DNA of 64,000 nt from Maritimibacter alkaliphilus (lineage in GTDB: Bacteria; Pseudomonadota; Alphaproteobacteria; Rhodobacterales; Rhodobacteraceae), in the NCBI RefSeq assembly GCF_019801605.1, contig NZ_JAHVIT010000001.1:1364001-1428000 (forward strand). The letters are read 5' to 3'. Position numbers and translations under genes: made by a program. The notes beneath the pieces are model-generated. The model was not told the DNA's origin and ran no database searches. It worked only from the letters and a program-made list of their open reading frames with translations. This document shows, piece by piece, positions 16,798-24,603 of this stretch; position 1 is the stretch's first letter; each line of letters opens with the position of its first letter.

Positions 16798-17501
16798 GAC
16801 GACTGAACGGCAGCAGCATCCTCGTCATCGGCGGTTCCTCGGGCATCGGCTTCGGCGTGGCCAAGGCCGCCCGTTCGGTCGGCGCCGATGTCACCATCGC
16901 CTCGCGCGACGCGCAGAAGGTGGCCGATGCCACCACCCGCACGGGCGGCGGCGAAGGCGTGACCCTCGACACCTCCGATGCCGAGGCGCTGGAGGCCTTC
17001 TTTGCCACGCGCAGCTTCGACCATGTCTTCTGCTCCGCCGCCAGCACCAAGGTGGCCGCGGTGAAGGAGCTCCCGCTGGAGGCGGCCTATGCCTCGTTCA
17101 ACTCGAAGTTCTGGGGCGCCTACCGGGTGGCCCGGGCCGCGCAGGTGAACGCGGGCGGCTCGATCACGCTGGTCTCGGGCTTCCTCTCGGTCCGGCCCAA
17201 GCCGGGCGCCGCGATCCAGGGCGCGATCAACGCGGGGATCGAGGGGCTGACCCGGGGGCTGGCGCTGGAACTGGCGCCGGTGCGGGTCAACTGCATCTCC
17301 CCCGGGCTGATCAAGACCGAGATGTACGACGGCCTCGATGGCGACGGGCGCAAGTCGATGTTCGACGGCGCCGCCGAGAAGCTCCCCGTGCAACAGGTCG
17401 GCACCCCCGAAATGATCGCCATCCAGGCCATGGCACTGATGGAAAACCCCTACATGACCGGCTCCACCGTCTTCGTTGACGGCGGCGGGGCCATCGCCTG
17501 A
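16794..17501 (+). CDS. SDR-family oxidoreductase lacking the YxxxK motif
   Basis: A 235-residue classical-length SDR. The cofactor loop GGSSGIG (13-19), the SGFLS serine (S128), VNCISPG and the C-terminal GSTVFVDGGG are present. At the place of the catalytic Tyr-x-x-x-Lys the sequence reads IQGAINAGIEGLTR, so by alignment Tyr becomes about Q142 and Lys about N146. It may therefore be a divergent reductase using other residues, a binding protein, or a non-redox enzyme. It overlaps the VOC stop by 4 nt and is followed 17 nt later by the aldo/keto reductase. Confidence 0.83.
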   Translation: MRRLNGSSILVIGGSSGIGFGVAKAARSVGADVTIASRDAQKVADATTRTGGGEGVTLDTSDAEALEAFFATRSFDHVFCSAASTKVAAVKELPLEAAYASFNSKFWGAYRVARAAQVNAGGSITLVSGFLSVRPKPGAAIQGAINAGIEGLTRGLALELAPVRVNCISPGLIKTEMYDGLDGDGRKSMFDGAAEKLPVQQVGTPEMIAIQAMALMENPYMTGSTVFVDGGGAIA

Positions 17502-17518
17502 AGAGAAAGGACAGACAG

Positions 17519-18466
17519 ATGAAAAAGGCCACCCTCGGCAGCACCGGCTTCGAGATCGCACCGATCGTCTTTGGCGGCAACGTCCTCGGCTGGACGACCA
17601 ACGAGAAGGAAAGCTTCCGCGTGCTCGACGCCTTCGTGGATCACGGCTTTGACGCCATCGACACGGCGGATGTCTATTCCGCATGGGTCGACGGGCACAG
17701 CGGCGGCGAGTCCGAAACCGTGCTCGGCAAGTGGTTCTCCGCCCGGCCCGGGATGCGGGACAAGGTGAAGCTCTTCACCAAGGTCGGCTCCGACATGGGC
17801 GGTGACGGCGAAAAGGGCCTCGGCGCCGCATGGATCGGCAAGGCGGTGGAGAACTCGCTGAAGCGGATGCAGGTGGAGAGCATCGACCTCTACTTCTCCC
17901 ACTGGCCCGATCCCACGGTGCGCCACGAGGAAACGCTCGGCGCCTATGCGGAGCTGATCAAGGCGGGCAAGATCAAGGCCATCGGCGCCTCGAACTACGA
18001 CGCCGCCCTGCTGCAAGCGGCACTGGAGGCCTCCGAGAAAAACGGCCTGCCCGCCTACCAGGTGATCCAGCCGGAATACAATCTCTATGACCGCACCGCC
18101 TTCGAGGGCGACCTGCGCGATCTCTGCCTCCGGAAGAACATCGGCGTGGTGACCTACTTCAGCCTCGCCGCCGGGTTCCTCTCCGGCAAGTACCGCAGCG
18201 AGGCGGACCTCAAGGGCCGTCAGCGCGGTGGCATGGTCGAGAAATACCTGACCGAACGCGGGATGAACCTGCTCGACGTGCTGGAAGACGTGGCCTCGGC
18301 CCATTCGGCGAAACCGGCGGAGGTTGCCCTCGCCTGGCTGATCATGCGCGACGGCGTCACCGCCCCAATCGCCAGCGCCACCTCCGTCGAACAGGTCGAG
18401 AGCTTTGCCAAGGCAGCCGCGCTGACGCTCAGCGAAGAGGACATGGCCCGGCTCACCGCGGCCTGA
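17519..18466 (+). CDS. Aldo/keto reductase
   Basis: A 315-residue AKR with an intact tetrad: D48 and Y53 in DTADVY, K88 in FTKVG and H128 in FSHWPD. It reduces carbonyls or oxidises alcohols with NADP(H). The sequence resembles the YajO/YhdN branch of bacterial AKRs. AAAGGA precedes the start. It is the last gene of the LysR-linked operon, and a rho-independent hairpin lies about 150 nt downstream. Confidence 0.9.
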   Translation: MKKATLGSTGFEIAPIVFGGNVLGWTTNEKESFRVLDAFVDHGFDAIDTADVYSAWVDGHSGGESETVLGKWFSARPGMRDKVKLFTKVGSDMGGDGEKGLGAAWIGKAVENSLKRMQVESIDLYFSHWPDPTVRHEETLGAYAELIKAGKIKAIGASNYDAALLQAALEASEKNGLPAYQVIQPEYNLYDRTAFEGDLRDLCLRKNIGVVTYFSLAAGFLSGKYRSEADLKGRQRGGMVEKYLTERGMNLLDVLEDVASAHSAKPAEVALAWLIMRDGVTAPIASATSVEQVESFAKAAALTLSEEDMARLTAA

Positions 18467-18618
18467 GGCCAAAGGCAGGGACCGGACGGCATCCCCCGGC
18501 AACGGCCCCAGCATCCCGGCGCCCGCGCCCCTTCGCTCCGGCCCGTCCGGTTCTGCCCGTCCGTTTCCGCGCCTCCGCTTTGGCCCGTACGGGTCTGGAT
18601 GTGTTCCCCGGAAACGGC

Positions 18619-18648
18619 AAACCCCGCAGATCGCTCTGCGGGGTTTTT
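18619..18648 (+). terminator. Rho-independent terminator after the PRISE/VOC/SDR/AKR operon
   Basis: A perfect 12-bp stem (18619-18630/18635-18646) with a TCGC loop is followed by five T. The preceding A-rich arm lets it also act leftward on the convergent transporter gene. The rest of the 269-nt gap is GC-rich and contains no gene. Confidence 0.85.
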
Positions 18649-18735
18649 CTCTGCGTTCCGATTCAACGGGCGTCATCTGCCCCGTCTTTGTCTATTTCCC
18701 GGCGACGGGCCGCTGCGTGATGGGCTCCGCCCCCC

Positions 18736-19704
18736 TCAACGGGACGTCGCCCGCGCCGGGACTGGCTTTTCCACGAGGCTCTCCCCCGCATCGGAAATGC
18801 GCGACATGTACCGGTCCCAGCCGCGCCGCGCCCGCGGCGAGTTCTGGTCGTAGATCAGGTAGAGCCCGGCGGCGATCACCACGGCCACGCCGAAGTAGAT
18901 ATAGGTGCCCGGCACCTCGCCGAAGAAGATCGCGCCGATCAGCACCATCCAGACGAACTGCATGTTCATCAGCGGCGTCACCGCGTAGGCCGGCAGCTTG
19001 CGCAGCGAGACGACGAGGATCCAGCGCGCCCCGAAGAGGCAGAAGGCATAGGCCACCGCCCAGAGGACATCGGTGATCGGCATCGGCTTGAACACGAAGG
19101 GCAGCGCCGCGCCCATGCAGATCATGATCGCGAGGTTCGGATAGAAGACCTGCGCCAGCGAGTTGCTTTCGAACTTGCCGATGTAGCGGGCCATCACCAT
19201 CGAGAGGGTGCCGGAGAGCGAGGCGACGAGCGCCACCGCGTGGCCGAGCGTCACCGAATGCAGGCCCTCGGGGAAGATCATCAGGACCCCGATGAACCCC
19301 GCAGCGAGCGCGAGCCAGACCTGAAGCCGGACATGTTCCCGCAGGATCAGCCCTGAGAAGACGCCGGCAAAGATCGGCACCATGCCGATGAAGATGAAGA
19401 CCTCCGCGAAGGGCAGAAGCCGGAACGAATAGAAGTAGCAGATGGTGGAGAGCACGGTCATCGCCGCGCGCAGGGCCATGGCCCCGGGCTTGGTGGTGCG
19501 CATGCCTTCGCTCTGCGGTTTCACCCGGTCCGCCAGCAGGGTGAACAGAACGACGAGCCCCCCTGAAATAGCGTAAAGCTGGGGGGCCGCATAACCGCCC
19601 GCCAGCAACTTGGTGATCCCATCGGCCGTCGAGATGATGGCCGTATATATGAGGACAAGGAGTGTGCCGCTGAGCGCGGCAGACTTCAGTATCTTTGCCT
19701 TCAT
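18736..19704 (-). CDS. DMT-superfamily (EamA) transporter
   Basis: A 322-residue integral membrane protein with about ten hydrophobic helices in two EamA halves, the second repeat beginning near residue 155. Proteins of this group export amino acids, metabolites or drugs. Its ATG overlaps the stop of the unrecognised 370-residue gene by 4 nt, so it is translated as part of the repeat-protein operon. That makes it a candidate exporter for whatever the operon makes. The short hydrophilic C-tail is rich in Arg/Ser and unlikely to be functional. Substrate unknown. Confidence 0.87.
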   Translation of the reverse strand: MKAKILKSAALSGTLLVLIYTAIISTADGITKLLAGGYAAPQLYAISGGLVVLFTLLADRVKPQSEGMRTTKPGAMALRAAMTVLSTICYFYSFRLLPFAEVFIFIGMVPIFAGVFSGLILREHVRLQVWLALAAGFIGVLMIFPEGLHSVTLGHAVALVASLSGTLSMVMARYIGKFESNSLAQVFYPNLAIMICMGAALPFVFKPMPITDVLWAVAYAFCLFGARWILVVSLRKLPAYAVTPLMNMQFVWMVLIGAIFFGEVPGTYIYFGVAVVIAAGLYLIYDQNSPRARRGWDRYMSRISDAGESLVEKPVPARATSR

Positions 19705-20813
19705 CCCGCACTCCCCGTCGGTCGCAGGGGCAGGCCCGCGTTCAGCCCGGTGCGGGCGAAGCCGGCGAAGAAGGCATCGAAATCATCGCAGGCGGCCTCG
19801 GCCTCCAGCAGGATGTCGCGGCTGGTCTCGCTCAGCGTCTCCAGCAGGTAGGGACGCATCAGCCCCCAATCGCTGCTGCGGCGATCGTCCAGCCGGAACA
19901 TGCACTCCGACATTTCGCGCAGCGGCGCCGCGCGGTCGTCCATCCGGTGGAAACTGACGCTGTCGGCAACCACGGGATGAACGAACGCTTCGCCCCCCGC
20001 AGCGGTCGCGACCGCCCAGTTACACACGAGATACTCGTGGTAGTCGTCTTGTTTCACTGCCTTGTCTCCCTGTGCGACCTTGAAGCCGCTTGTCACGCCG
20101 CTCAGCCAGTCCACCCACTTCGCCGGAGGGTTGTAGCCTGCATAGGTCATTGCCACGCAAACTTCGGACAGGAGATCGGCGTTACGCTCAAGGTAGCTTA
20201 GAGTTCCGGCAAAGATAAGGCTTTCTTTTGTCCCGTTGGACAAAAGCGGGTCCTTGCGGCCATACTCGCTTAGGTAGAACACGATATGGGTGAGTTCATA
20301 GGCAGCTTTCTTGTTCGGCATAGCGAAAGTCTGGGACCTGGCGACGAAGGCGCGCAGCCGATCGTCGAGCCCGGCATCGTCGGTTCGCGGCGACACACCG
20401 CGGCGCTGCATCAGGCGACGGCCCTCGCCCCGCTGCAGGTCGGAAAGCTCTGCATCCACGAGCCCCTGATCCGCCACCCAGCGGGCCAGGTATTCGCCCT
20501 TGCCCTCGGCGCCCTGAGCCAGGCCCAGATCCTCGAGATCGAGGCAGATCGACAGAAGGAAGCGATAGTACTGCGGGAAGAAGCCCATCCGCTTCTCGAC
20601 ATTCGCGTAGAAGCCGGCGTGGGACTCCAGCGCCTCGGGCTCCAGCGCGGTGCCGGTGCATTCGAGGATGTTCAGAAGTTCCGCGTTTTCCTTCAGCCAG
20701 AACACGTCGTCGCCGTAACGACGGTTCCTGGCGAAGTTTTCCAGCAGGGCGGCATGACGCACCGCCCTGCGCTGACGACGGGAGGGGAGGTTCAGCTGGA
20801 TGACATTGGACAT
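19701..20813 (-). CDS. Uncharacterised 370-residue protein, partner of the repeat protein
   Basis: I do not recognise this family with confidence. The protein is soluble, mostly helical by composition, without signal peptide or membrane segment. It has a basic N-terminus (SRRQRRAVRH) and a motif AYELTHIVFYLSEYGRKDP near the middle, faintly like uncharacterised proteins carrying THxVFYxTDFG. It lies 66 nt after the repeat-protein gene and overlaps the transporter gene by 4 nt. The ATG is preceded by GAAAGGAA. About 20030-20330 the GC content falls to roughly half, well below its own ends and its neighbours, which suggests a mosaic origin. Confidence 0.75.
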   Translation of the reverse strand: MSNVIQLNLPSRRQRRAVRHAALLENFARNRRYGDDVFWLKENAELLNILECTGTALEPEALESHAGFYANVEKRMGFFPQYYRFLLSICLDLEDLGLAQGAEGKGEYLARWVADQGLVDAELSDLQRGEGRRLMQRRGVSPRTDDAGLDDRLRAFVARSQTFAMPNKKAAYELTHIVFYLSEYGRKDPLLSNGTKESLIFAGTLSYLERNADLLSEVCVAMTYAGYNPPAKWVDWLSGVTSGFKVAQGDKAVKQDDYHEYLVCNWAVATAAGGEAFVHPVVADSVSFHRMDDRAAPLREMSECMFRLDDRRSSDWGLMRPYLLETLSETSRDILLEAEAACDDFDAFFAGFARTGLNAGLPLRPTGSAG

Positions 20814-20879
20814 GGGTTCTTTCCTTTCGTCACCGGGGCTGACCGCCCCGTCCCGGTCGATGTTGGAGCGCGCCGCGGC

Positions 20880-21647
20880 TTACGAGCCGGACGAGAACAT
20901 GTGGGTGCCTTCACCCGCGTCGGTCTTGGCCGAAGCAACCGGAGCGGAGCCCGAGGAGAACATCTCCACCGCGTCGCCGGTGGTGGCTTCCGAGGTCACG
21001 GGTGCGGAGCCCGACGAGAACATCTCGACCGCGTCGCCGGTGGTGGCTTCCGAGGTCACGGGAGCCGAGCCCGAGGAGAACATCTCGACCGCGTCGCCGG
21101 TGGTGGCTCCCGAGGTCACGGGTGCGGAGCCCGAGGAGAACATCTGGACCGCGTCGCCGGTGCGGGCGTCGGAGGTCACGGGTGCGGAGCCCGAGGAGAA
21201 CATCTCGACCGCGTCGCCGGTGGTGGCTTCCGAGGTCACGGGTGCGGAGCCCGAGGAGAACATCTCGACCGCGTCGCCGGTGGTGGCGCCCGATGCCATC
21301 GGAGCCGAGCCCGAGGAGAACATGTGGACCGCGTCGCCGGTGCGGGCGTCGGAGGTCATCGGGGCGGAACCCGAGGAGAACATCTCCACTGCGTCGCCGG
21401 AGGTGGCAGCCGAGGCGACGGGGGCCGAGCCCGAGGAGAAGAGGTTCAGGCCTTCACCAGCCGTGGCAGCGGCTGCGGTGAGGGGCGCGGAACCCGACGA
21501 GAACATCTCGGTGGCGTCGCCGCCGAAGAGATCGGATGCCATCGGGGCCGAGCCCGAAGAGAACATCTCGGCGCCCAGGCCGTCGTGCATCGAGAAGCTC
21601 TCGGAGACGCGTTCGACCGGGGCGAATTGTTTACGAAGTGCGGACAT
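20880..21647 (-). CDS. Repeat protein with twelve (M/L)FSSGS motifs, candidate multi-core precursor
   Basis: Unrecognised. The start was set at ATG 21647 because GGGAG lies eight bases upstream; an in-frame extension has no such site. The 255-residue product has a short N-terminal segment of about 27 residues (MSALRKQFAPVERVSESF...) followed by repeats of about 20 residues. The consensus is EMFSSGSAPVTSEATTGDAV and the last copy ends exactly at MFSSGS-stop. Eleven copies have Met and one Leu before FSSGS. There is no signal peptide, cysteine in the repeats or membrane segment. It is first in an operon with a 370-residue protein and a DMT transporter. A leader plus repeated cores resembles multi-core peptide precursors, but a structural repeat protein is equally possible. 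Confidence 0.8.
   Translation of the reverse strand: MSALRKQFAPVERVSESFSMHDGLGAEMFSSGSAPMASDLFGGDATEMFSSGSAPLTAAAATAGEGLNLFSSGSAPVASAATSGDAVEMFSSGSAPMTSDARTGDAVHMFSSGSAPMASGATTGDAVEMFSSGSAPVTSEATTGDAVEMFSSGSAPVTSDARTGDAVQMFSSGSAPVTSGATTGDAVEMFSSGSAPVTSEATTGDAVEMFSSGSAPVTSEATTGDAVEMFSSGSAPVASAKTDAGEGTHMFSSGS
20883..21569. repeat. In-frame 60-bp tandem repeat array (about 11.5 units)
   Basis: The array codes for the (M/L)FSSGS repeats. Units at 21001-21060 and 21181-21240 differ by one base. A 180-bp higher-order period is visible: the DARTGDAV unit, then a unit starting H/Q-MF, then an EATT unit occur twice in that order. Two units near the N-terminal end are one codon longer. High identity in the middle and decay at both ends indicates recent expansion by slippage or unequal crossing over. 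Confidence 0.92.
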
Positions 21648-22090
21648 TTGGTGTGCTCCCAACAAGTGAACCAAGGTGCATAAACGCTTGCACGCAATCC
21701 GGGTTTTGCAAAACAATTTTTCAAGCTAACCGTGTCCAATTTGAGGCAAAGCGCGTGAGCCATTGCGCGCAACCAATTGATATTGCTTGATTAGATAAAA
21801 TTTAAGCGCGCCCCATTTTGAACACATTTGGGTCCCACTTTGACCCGGATTCCAGTCGGTTAGCCCCTCCCCCACCCTCCGAATCGGGCGTCTCACAGCC
21901 GCTCTCGGTGCCGTGAGTCGTCCCTCCATCGTCGCCAACCAGCGTCCGTCCGACTCGCATCCGCCCCGGCATCGGACCGGCTCCGACGCCGCTCCGCGTC
22001 CCGATACGGCGCCGTTCCGCTCCACCCTCCGGTGCATTGCTGGACAGTGTCCCGGGGATCGGCGATGAAGGGGCAACAGGGGGCCGGACC
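21648..22090. other. AT-richer promoter region of the repeat-protein operon
   Basis: The 443-nt gap between the divergent repeat-protein operon and xthA has no gene. About 21660-21830 is clearly AT-richer than the rest of the window. It includes a perfect 12-nt palindrome GTTTTGCAAAAC (21703-21714) about 56 nt upstream of the repeat-protein start, placed where an operator could lie. I cannot assign a -35/-10 pair with confidence. The part near xthA returns to high GC. Confidence 0.5.
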
Positions 22091-22870
22091 ATGAAAATCG
22101 CGACGTTCAACATCAACGGGATCAAGGCACGGGCGCAGGCGCTGCTCGACTGGCTGGACGAGGCGCAGCCCGATGTGGCGGTGCTTCAGGAGATCAAGTC
22201 CGTCGATGAGGGTTTCCCGCGCGAGCTTTTCGAGGATCGCGGCTATCAGGTTGAAACCCATGGGCAAAAGAGCTTCAACGGCGTCGCCATCCTGTCCAAG
22301 CTGCCGCTCGAGGACGTGACACGCGGCCTGCCGGGCGATGACACCGACGAACAGGCCCGCTGGATCGAGGCCACGGTCGTGGGCAAGCAGGCGGTGCGGA
22401 TCTGCGGGCTCTACCTGCCCAACGGCAACCCGGCGCCGGGCCCGAAGTACGAGTACAAGCTGGCCTGGATGGAACGGCTCAAGGCGCGCGCCGAAGCTCT
22501 CCTGGAGGCTGAGGAACCCGCGCTAATGGCCGGGGATTACAACATTATTCCACAATCCGAAGACGCCGCGAAGCCGGAGCAATGGACCGAGGATGCGCTC
22601 TTCCGCCCCGAAAGCCGCGCCGCCTTCCGCCGCATCCTGAACCTCGGCTTCACCGAAGCCTTCCGCGCCCGTGATGCCGCGCCGGGGAACTACTCGTTCT
22701 GGGACTACCAGGCGGGCGCCTGGAACCGGAACAACGGCATCCGCATCGACCACCTGCTGCTGACGCCGCAATGCGCCGACCTGATGACCGACTGCGGCAT
22801 CGACAAGGACATCCGCGGACGCGAAAAACCCTCGGATCACGTGCCGGTCTGGATTGAAATCGACGCGTGA
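22091..22870 (+). CDS. xthA: Exodeoxyribonuclease III
   Basis: A 259-residue AP endonuclease/3'-5' exonuclease of base-excision repair. The start MKIATFNINGIKAR is diagnostic, and the motifs LQEIK (metal Glu), GDYNIIP (catalytic Asp) and SDHVPVWIEI (catalytic His) are intact. An upstream in-frame ATG would add 18 residues, but the family N-terminus fixes the start here. It is monocistronic, with the FAD monooxygenase gene convergent 24 nt away. Confidence 0.96.
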   Translation: MKIATFNINGIKARAQALLDWLDEAQPDVAVLQEIKSVDEGFPRELFEDRGYQVETHGQKSFNGVAILSKLPLEDVTRGLPGDDTDEQARWIEATVVGKQAVRICGLYLPNGNPAPGPKYEYKLAWMERLKARAEALLEAEEPALMAGDYNIIPQSEDAAKPEQWTEDALFRPESRAAFRRILNLGFTEAFRARDAAPGNYSFWDYQAGAWNRNNGIRIDHLLLTPQCADLMTDCGIDKDIRGREKPSDHVPVWIEIDA

Positions 22871-22894
22871 GGAACGCGGCGTAACAATTTGATA

Positions 22895-24073
22895 TTACGC
22901 CAATTTGTTTCCGTGCGTCACGTCGTGGGCATAGATCCAGTCGAACTGGTGCACCATCGCGTCCGGCGCGAAACGCCCCGCCAGCCGCAGCGCCATATGC
23001 CCCGCCATGCGCAGCGGTGGAAAGCGCAGATGGTACTTCCACGCGTTCTTGGACGCCGTGTCGATCACCTTCGCCGTCCGCGCCGCACGCCGCGCCTGAT
23101 AGAGCGCCAGCCCCGCCTGGCGGTCGGGCGCATCGGCGAGCGCATCGGCCAGCACCCAGGCGTCTTCCAGCGCCATGGCCGCGCCCTGTGCCATGAAGGG
23201 CAGCGTGGGATGCGCGGCATCGCCCAGCAGGGCCACGCCCTCGCCGGTCCAGCGCCGGGCCACGGGATGCCGGAAGAGCCCCCAGAGATGCACCTGCTCT
23301 ACCCGTGAGAGGAGATCGCGCACCTCGGAACCGAAGCCTGCGAAGACACGGCGCAGGGCCTCGGGATCGTCCTCCTGGGACCAGCTCTCCTCGATCCAGC
23401 GGCGCTGTTCGCGCACCGCGACGATATTGGTCAGGGCGCCGTCGCGCAGCGGATAGGTCACCAGGTGCCGCCCCGGCCCCATGAAGAGCCGCGCCTCTGC
23501 AGGTTCGCCAAGGCCGGGAACGGTCGCACGCCAGGCGACCTGACCGGTGAAGAACGGCTCCGCGGCGCCGTTCAGCGCGGGCCGCAGACGGGAGTGGAGA
23601 CCATCTGCCCCGATCACCAGATCGGCCCGCAAGCGGGTCCGGTTGCACAGCGCGACCTCGGGCTTCTCGCCCTCGGTCACGCCCTCGACCCGTTGCAGCA
23701 GGCGAATGCGGGCGCCCGCATCGCGCGCCCCATGGCCGAGGACCGAGATCAGGTCGGCGCGGTGCACCAGGCGGTACTCCTGCCCCTTGAGACGGCCGAG
23801 ATCGAGGCGCAGCACCTCGCTGCCGGACTGGTCATGCAGGACGACCGCGCGGGCCTCGACAGCCCCGGTGGCACGCAGTTGCGGCAGCAGGCCGAGCCCG
23901 TCCATGACCGCAAGCGCATTGGGACTGAGCTGAAGCCCCGCGCCCACTTCCCGGATCTCGGGCGCCTGCTCCAGCACCGTGACCTCGGCGCCGCGCAGGG
24001 CAAGGGCCCGGGCTGCTGCCAGCCCGCCGATCCCGGCGCCGATCACCGCCACTTTGAATCCGGTCAATTTCAT
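22895..24073 (-). CDS. FAD-dependent aromatic monooxygenase (salicylate hydroxylase-like)
   Basis: A 392-residue class A flavoprotein monooxygenase. The ADP-binding GAGIGGLAAA is near the N-terminus, followed by GADGLHSRLR (DG motif) and LLGDAAHPTLPFMAQGAAMALEDA (GD motif, here split from longer context). Relatives hydroxylate salicylate, 3-hydroxybenzoate or 6-hydroxynicotinate with NAD(P)H and O2. The start used is the ATG after weak upstream TTG/GTG codons. It lies directly behind the dksA terminator. No ring-cleavage genes are near, so the substrate cannot be inferred. Confidence 0.87.
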   Translation of the reverse strand: MKLTGFKVAVIGAGIGGLAAARALALRGAEVTVLEQAPEIREVGAGLQLSPNALAVMDGLGLLPQLRATGAVEARAVVLHDQSGSEVLRLDLGRLKGQEYRLVHRADLISVLGHGARDAGARIRLLQRVEGVTEGEKPEVALCNRTRLRADLVIGADGLHSRLRPALNGAAEPFFTGQVAWRATVPGLGEPAEARLFMGPGRHLVTYPLRDGALTNIVAVREQRRWIEESWSQEDDPEALRRVFAGFGSEVRDLLSRVEQVHLWGLFRHPVARRWTGEGVALLGDAAHPTLPFMAQGAAMALEDAWVLADALADAPDRQAGLALYQARRAARTAKVIDTASKNAWKYHLRFPPLRMAGHMALRLAGRFAPDAMVHQFDWIYAHDVTHGNKLA

Positions 24074-24088
24074 CGCGCCTATGGACAC

Positions 24089-24119
24089 CAAAAAACGCCG
24101 GGGGAAAACCCCCGGCGTT
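24089..24119 (-). terminator. Rho-independent terminator of dksA
   Basis: An 11-bp perfect stem (24094-24104/24109-24119) with a four-base loop is followed by a T-run on the minus strand. It sits between the dksA stop and the monooxygenase start, so the latter probably has its own promoter or depends on read-through. Confidence 0.88.
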
Positions 24120-24180
24120 CAAAAATCAGGCAGGCGCGCAAGGATTATGCCTAACGCGCAATCAACGACGCTCTCCGGCG

Positions 24181-24603
24181 TCAGTCGTCGCGGTGGACCT
24201 TCTCGCGGCGCTCGTGACGCTCCTGCGCCTCAAGGCTCATCGTCGCGATCGGGCGGGCATCGAGGCGCTTCAGCGAAATCGGCTCCCCGGTGACTTCGCA
24301 GTAGCCGTATTCGCCCTCGTCGATCCGGCGCAGGGCGGAGTCGATCTTGGACACCAGCTTGCGTTGACGGTCACGGGTGCGCAGCTCCAGAGCCCGGTCG
24401 GTCTCTTCGCTGGCGCGGTCGGCGATATCGGGGATATTGCGCGTGTTGCCCTGCAGGCCCTCAATGGTGTCGCGGCTTCCCGCGAGCAATTCGTCCTTCC
24501 AATTCAGCAATTTGCGGCGAAAATACTCGACTTGCCGCTCATTCATGAAAGGTTCGTCTTCAGCCGGCCTATAATCATCAGGCAGGAAAGTTTCGGCTTT
24601 CAT
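24181..24603 (-). CDS. dksA: RNA polymerase-binding transcription factor DksA
   Basis: A 140-residue protein starting MKAETFLPDDYRPAEDEPF, with AGGGAG seven bases upstream; an ATG six codons earlier lacks a site. The coiled-coil segment is followed by GEYGYCEVTGEPI and RPIATMSLEAQE. Only one cysteine remains of the four-Cys zinc site of E. coli DksA, as is known for alphaproteobacterial DksA such as that of Rhodobacter sphaeroides. The protein inserts in the RNA polymerase secondary channel and acts with ppGpp on stringent promoters. Confidence 0.95.
   Translation of the reverse strand: MKAETFLPDDYRPAEDEPFMNERQVEYFRRKLLNWKDELLAGSRDTIEGLQGNTRNIPDIADRASEETDRALELRTRDRQRKLVSKIDSALRRIDEGEYGYCEVTGEPISLKRLDARPIATMSLEAQERHERREKVHRDD

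Noticed and set aside
20883-21569. 60-bp periodic repeats considered as a CRISPR array
   Set aside because: Units are contiguous, in reading frame, without unique spacers, and encode a regular protein repeat.
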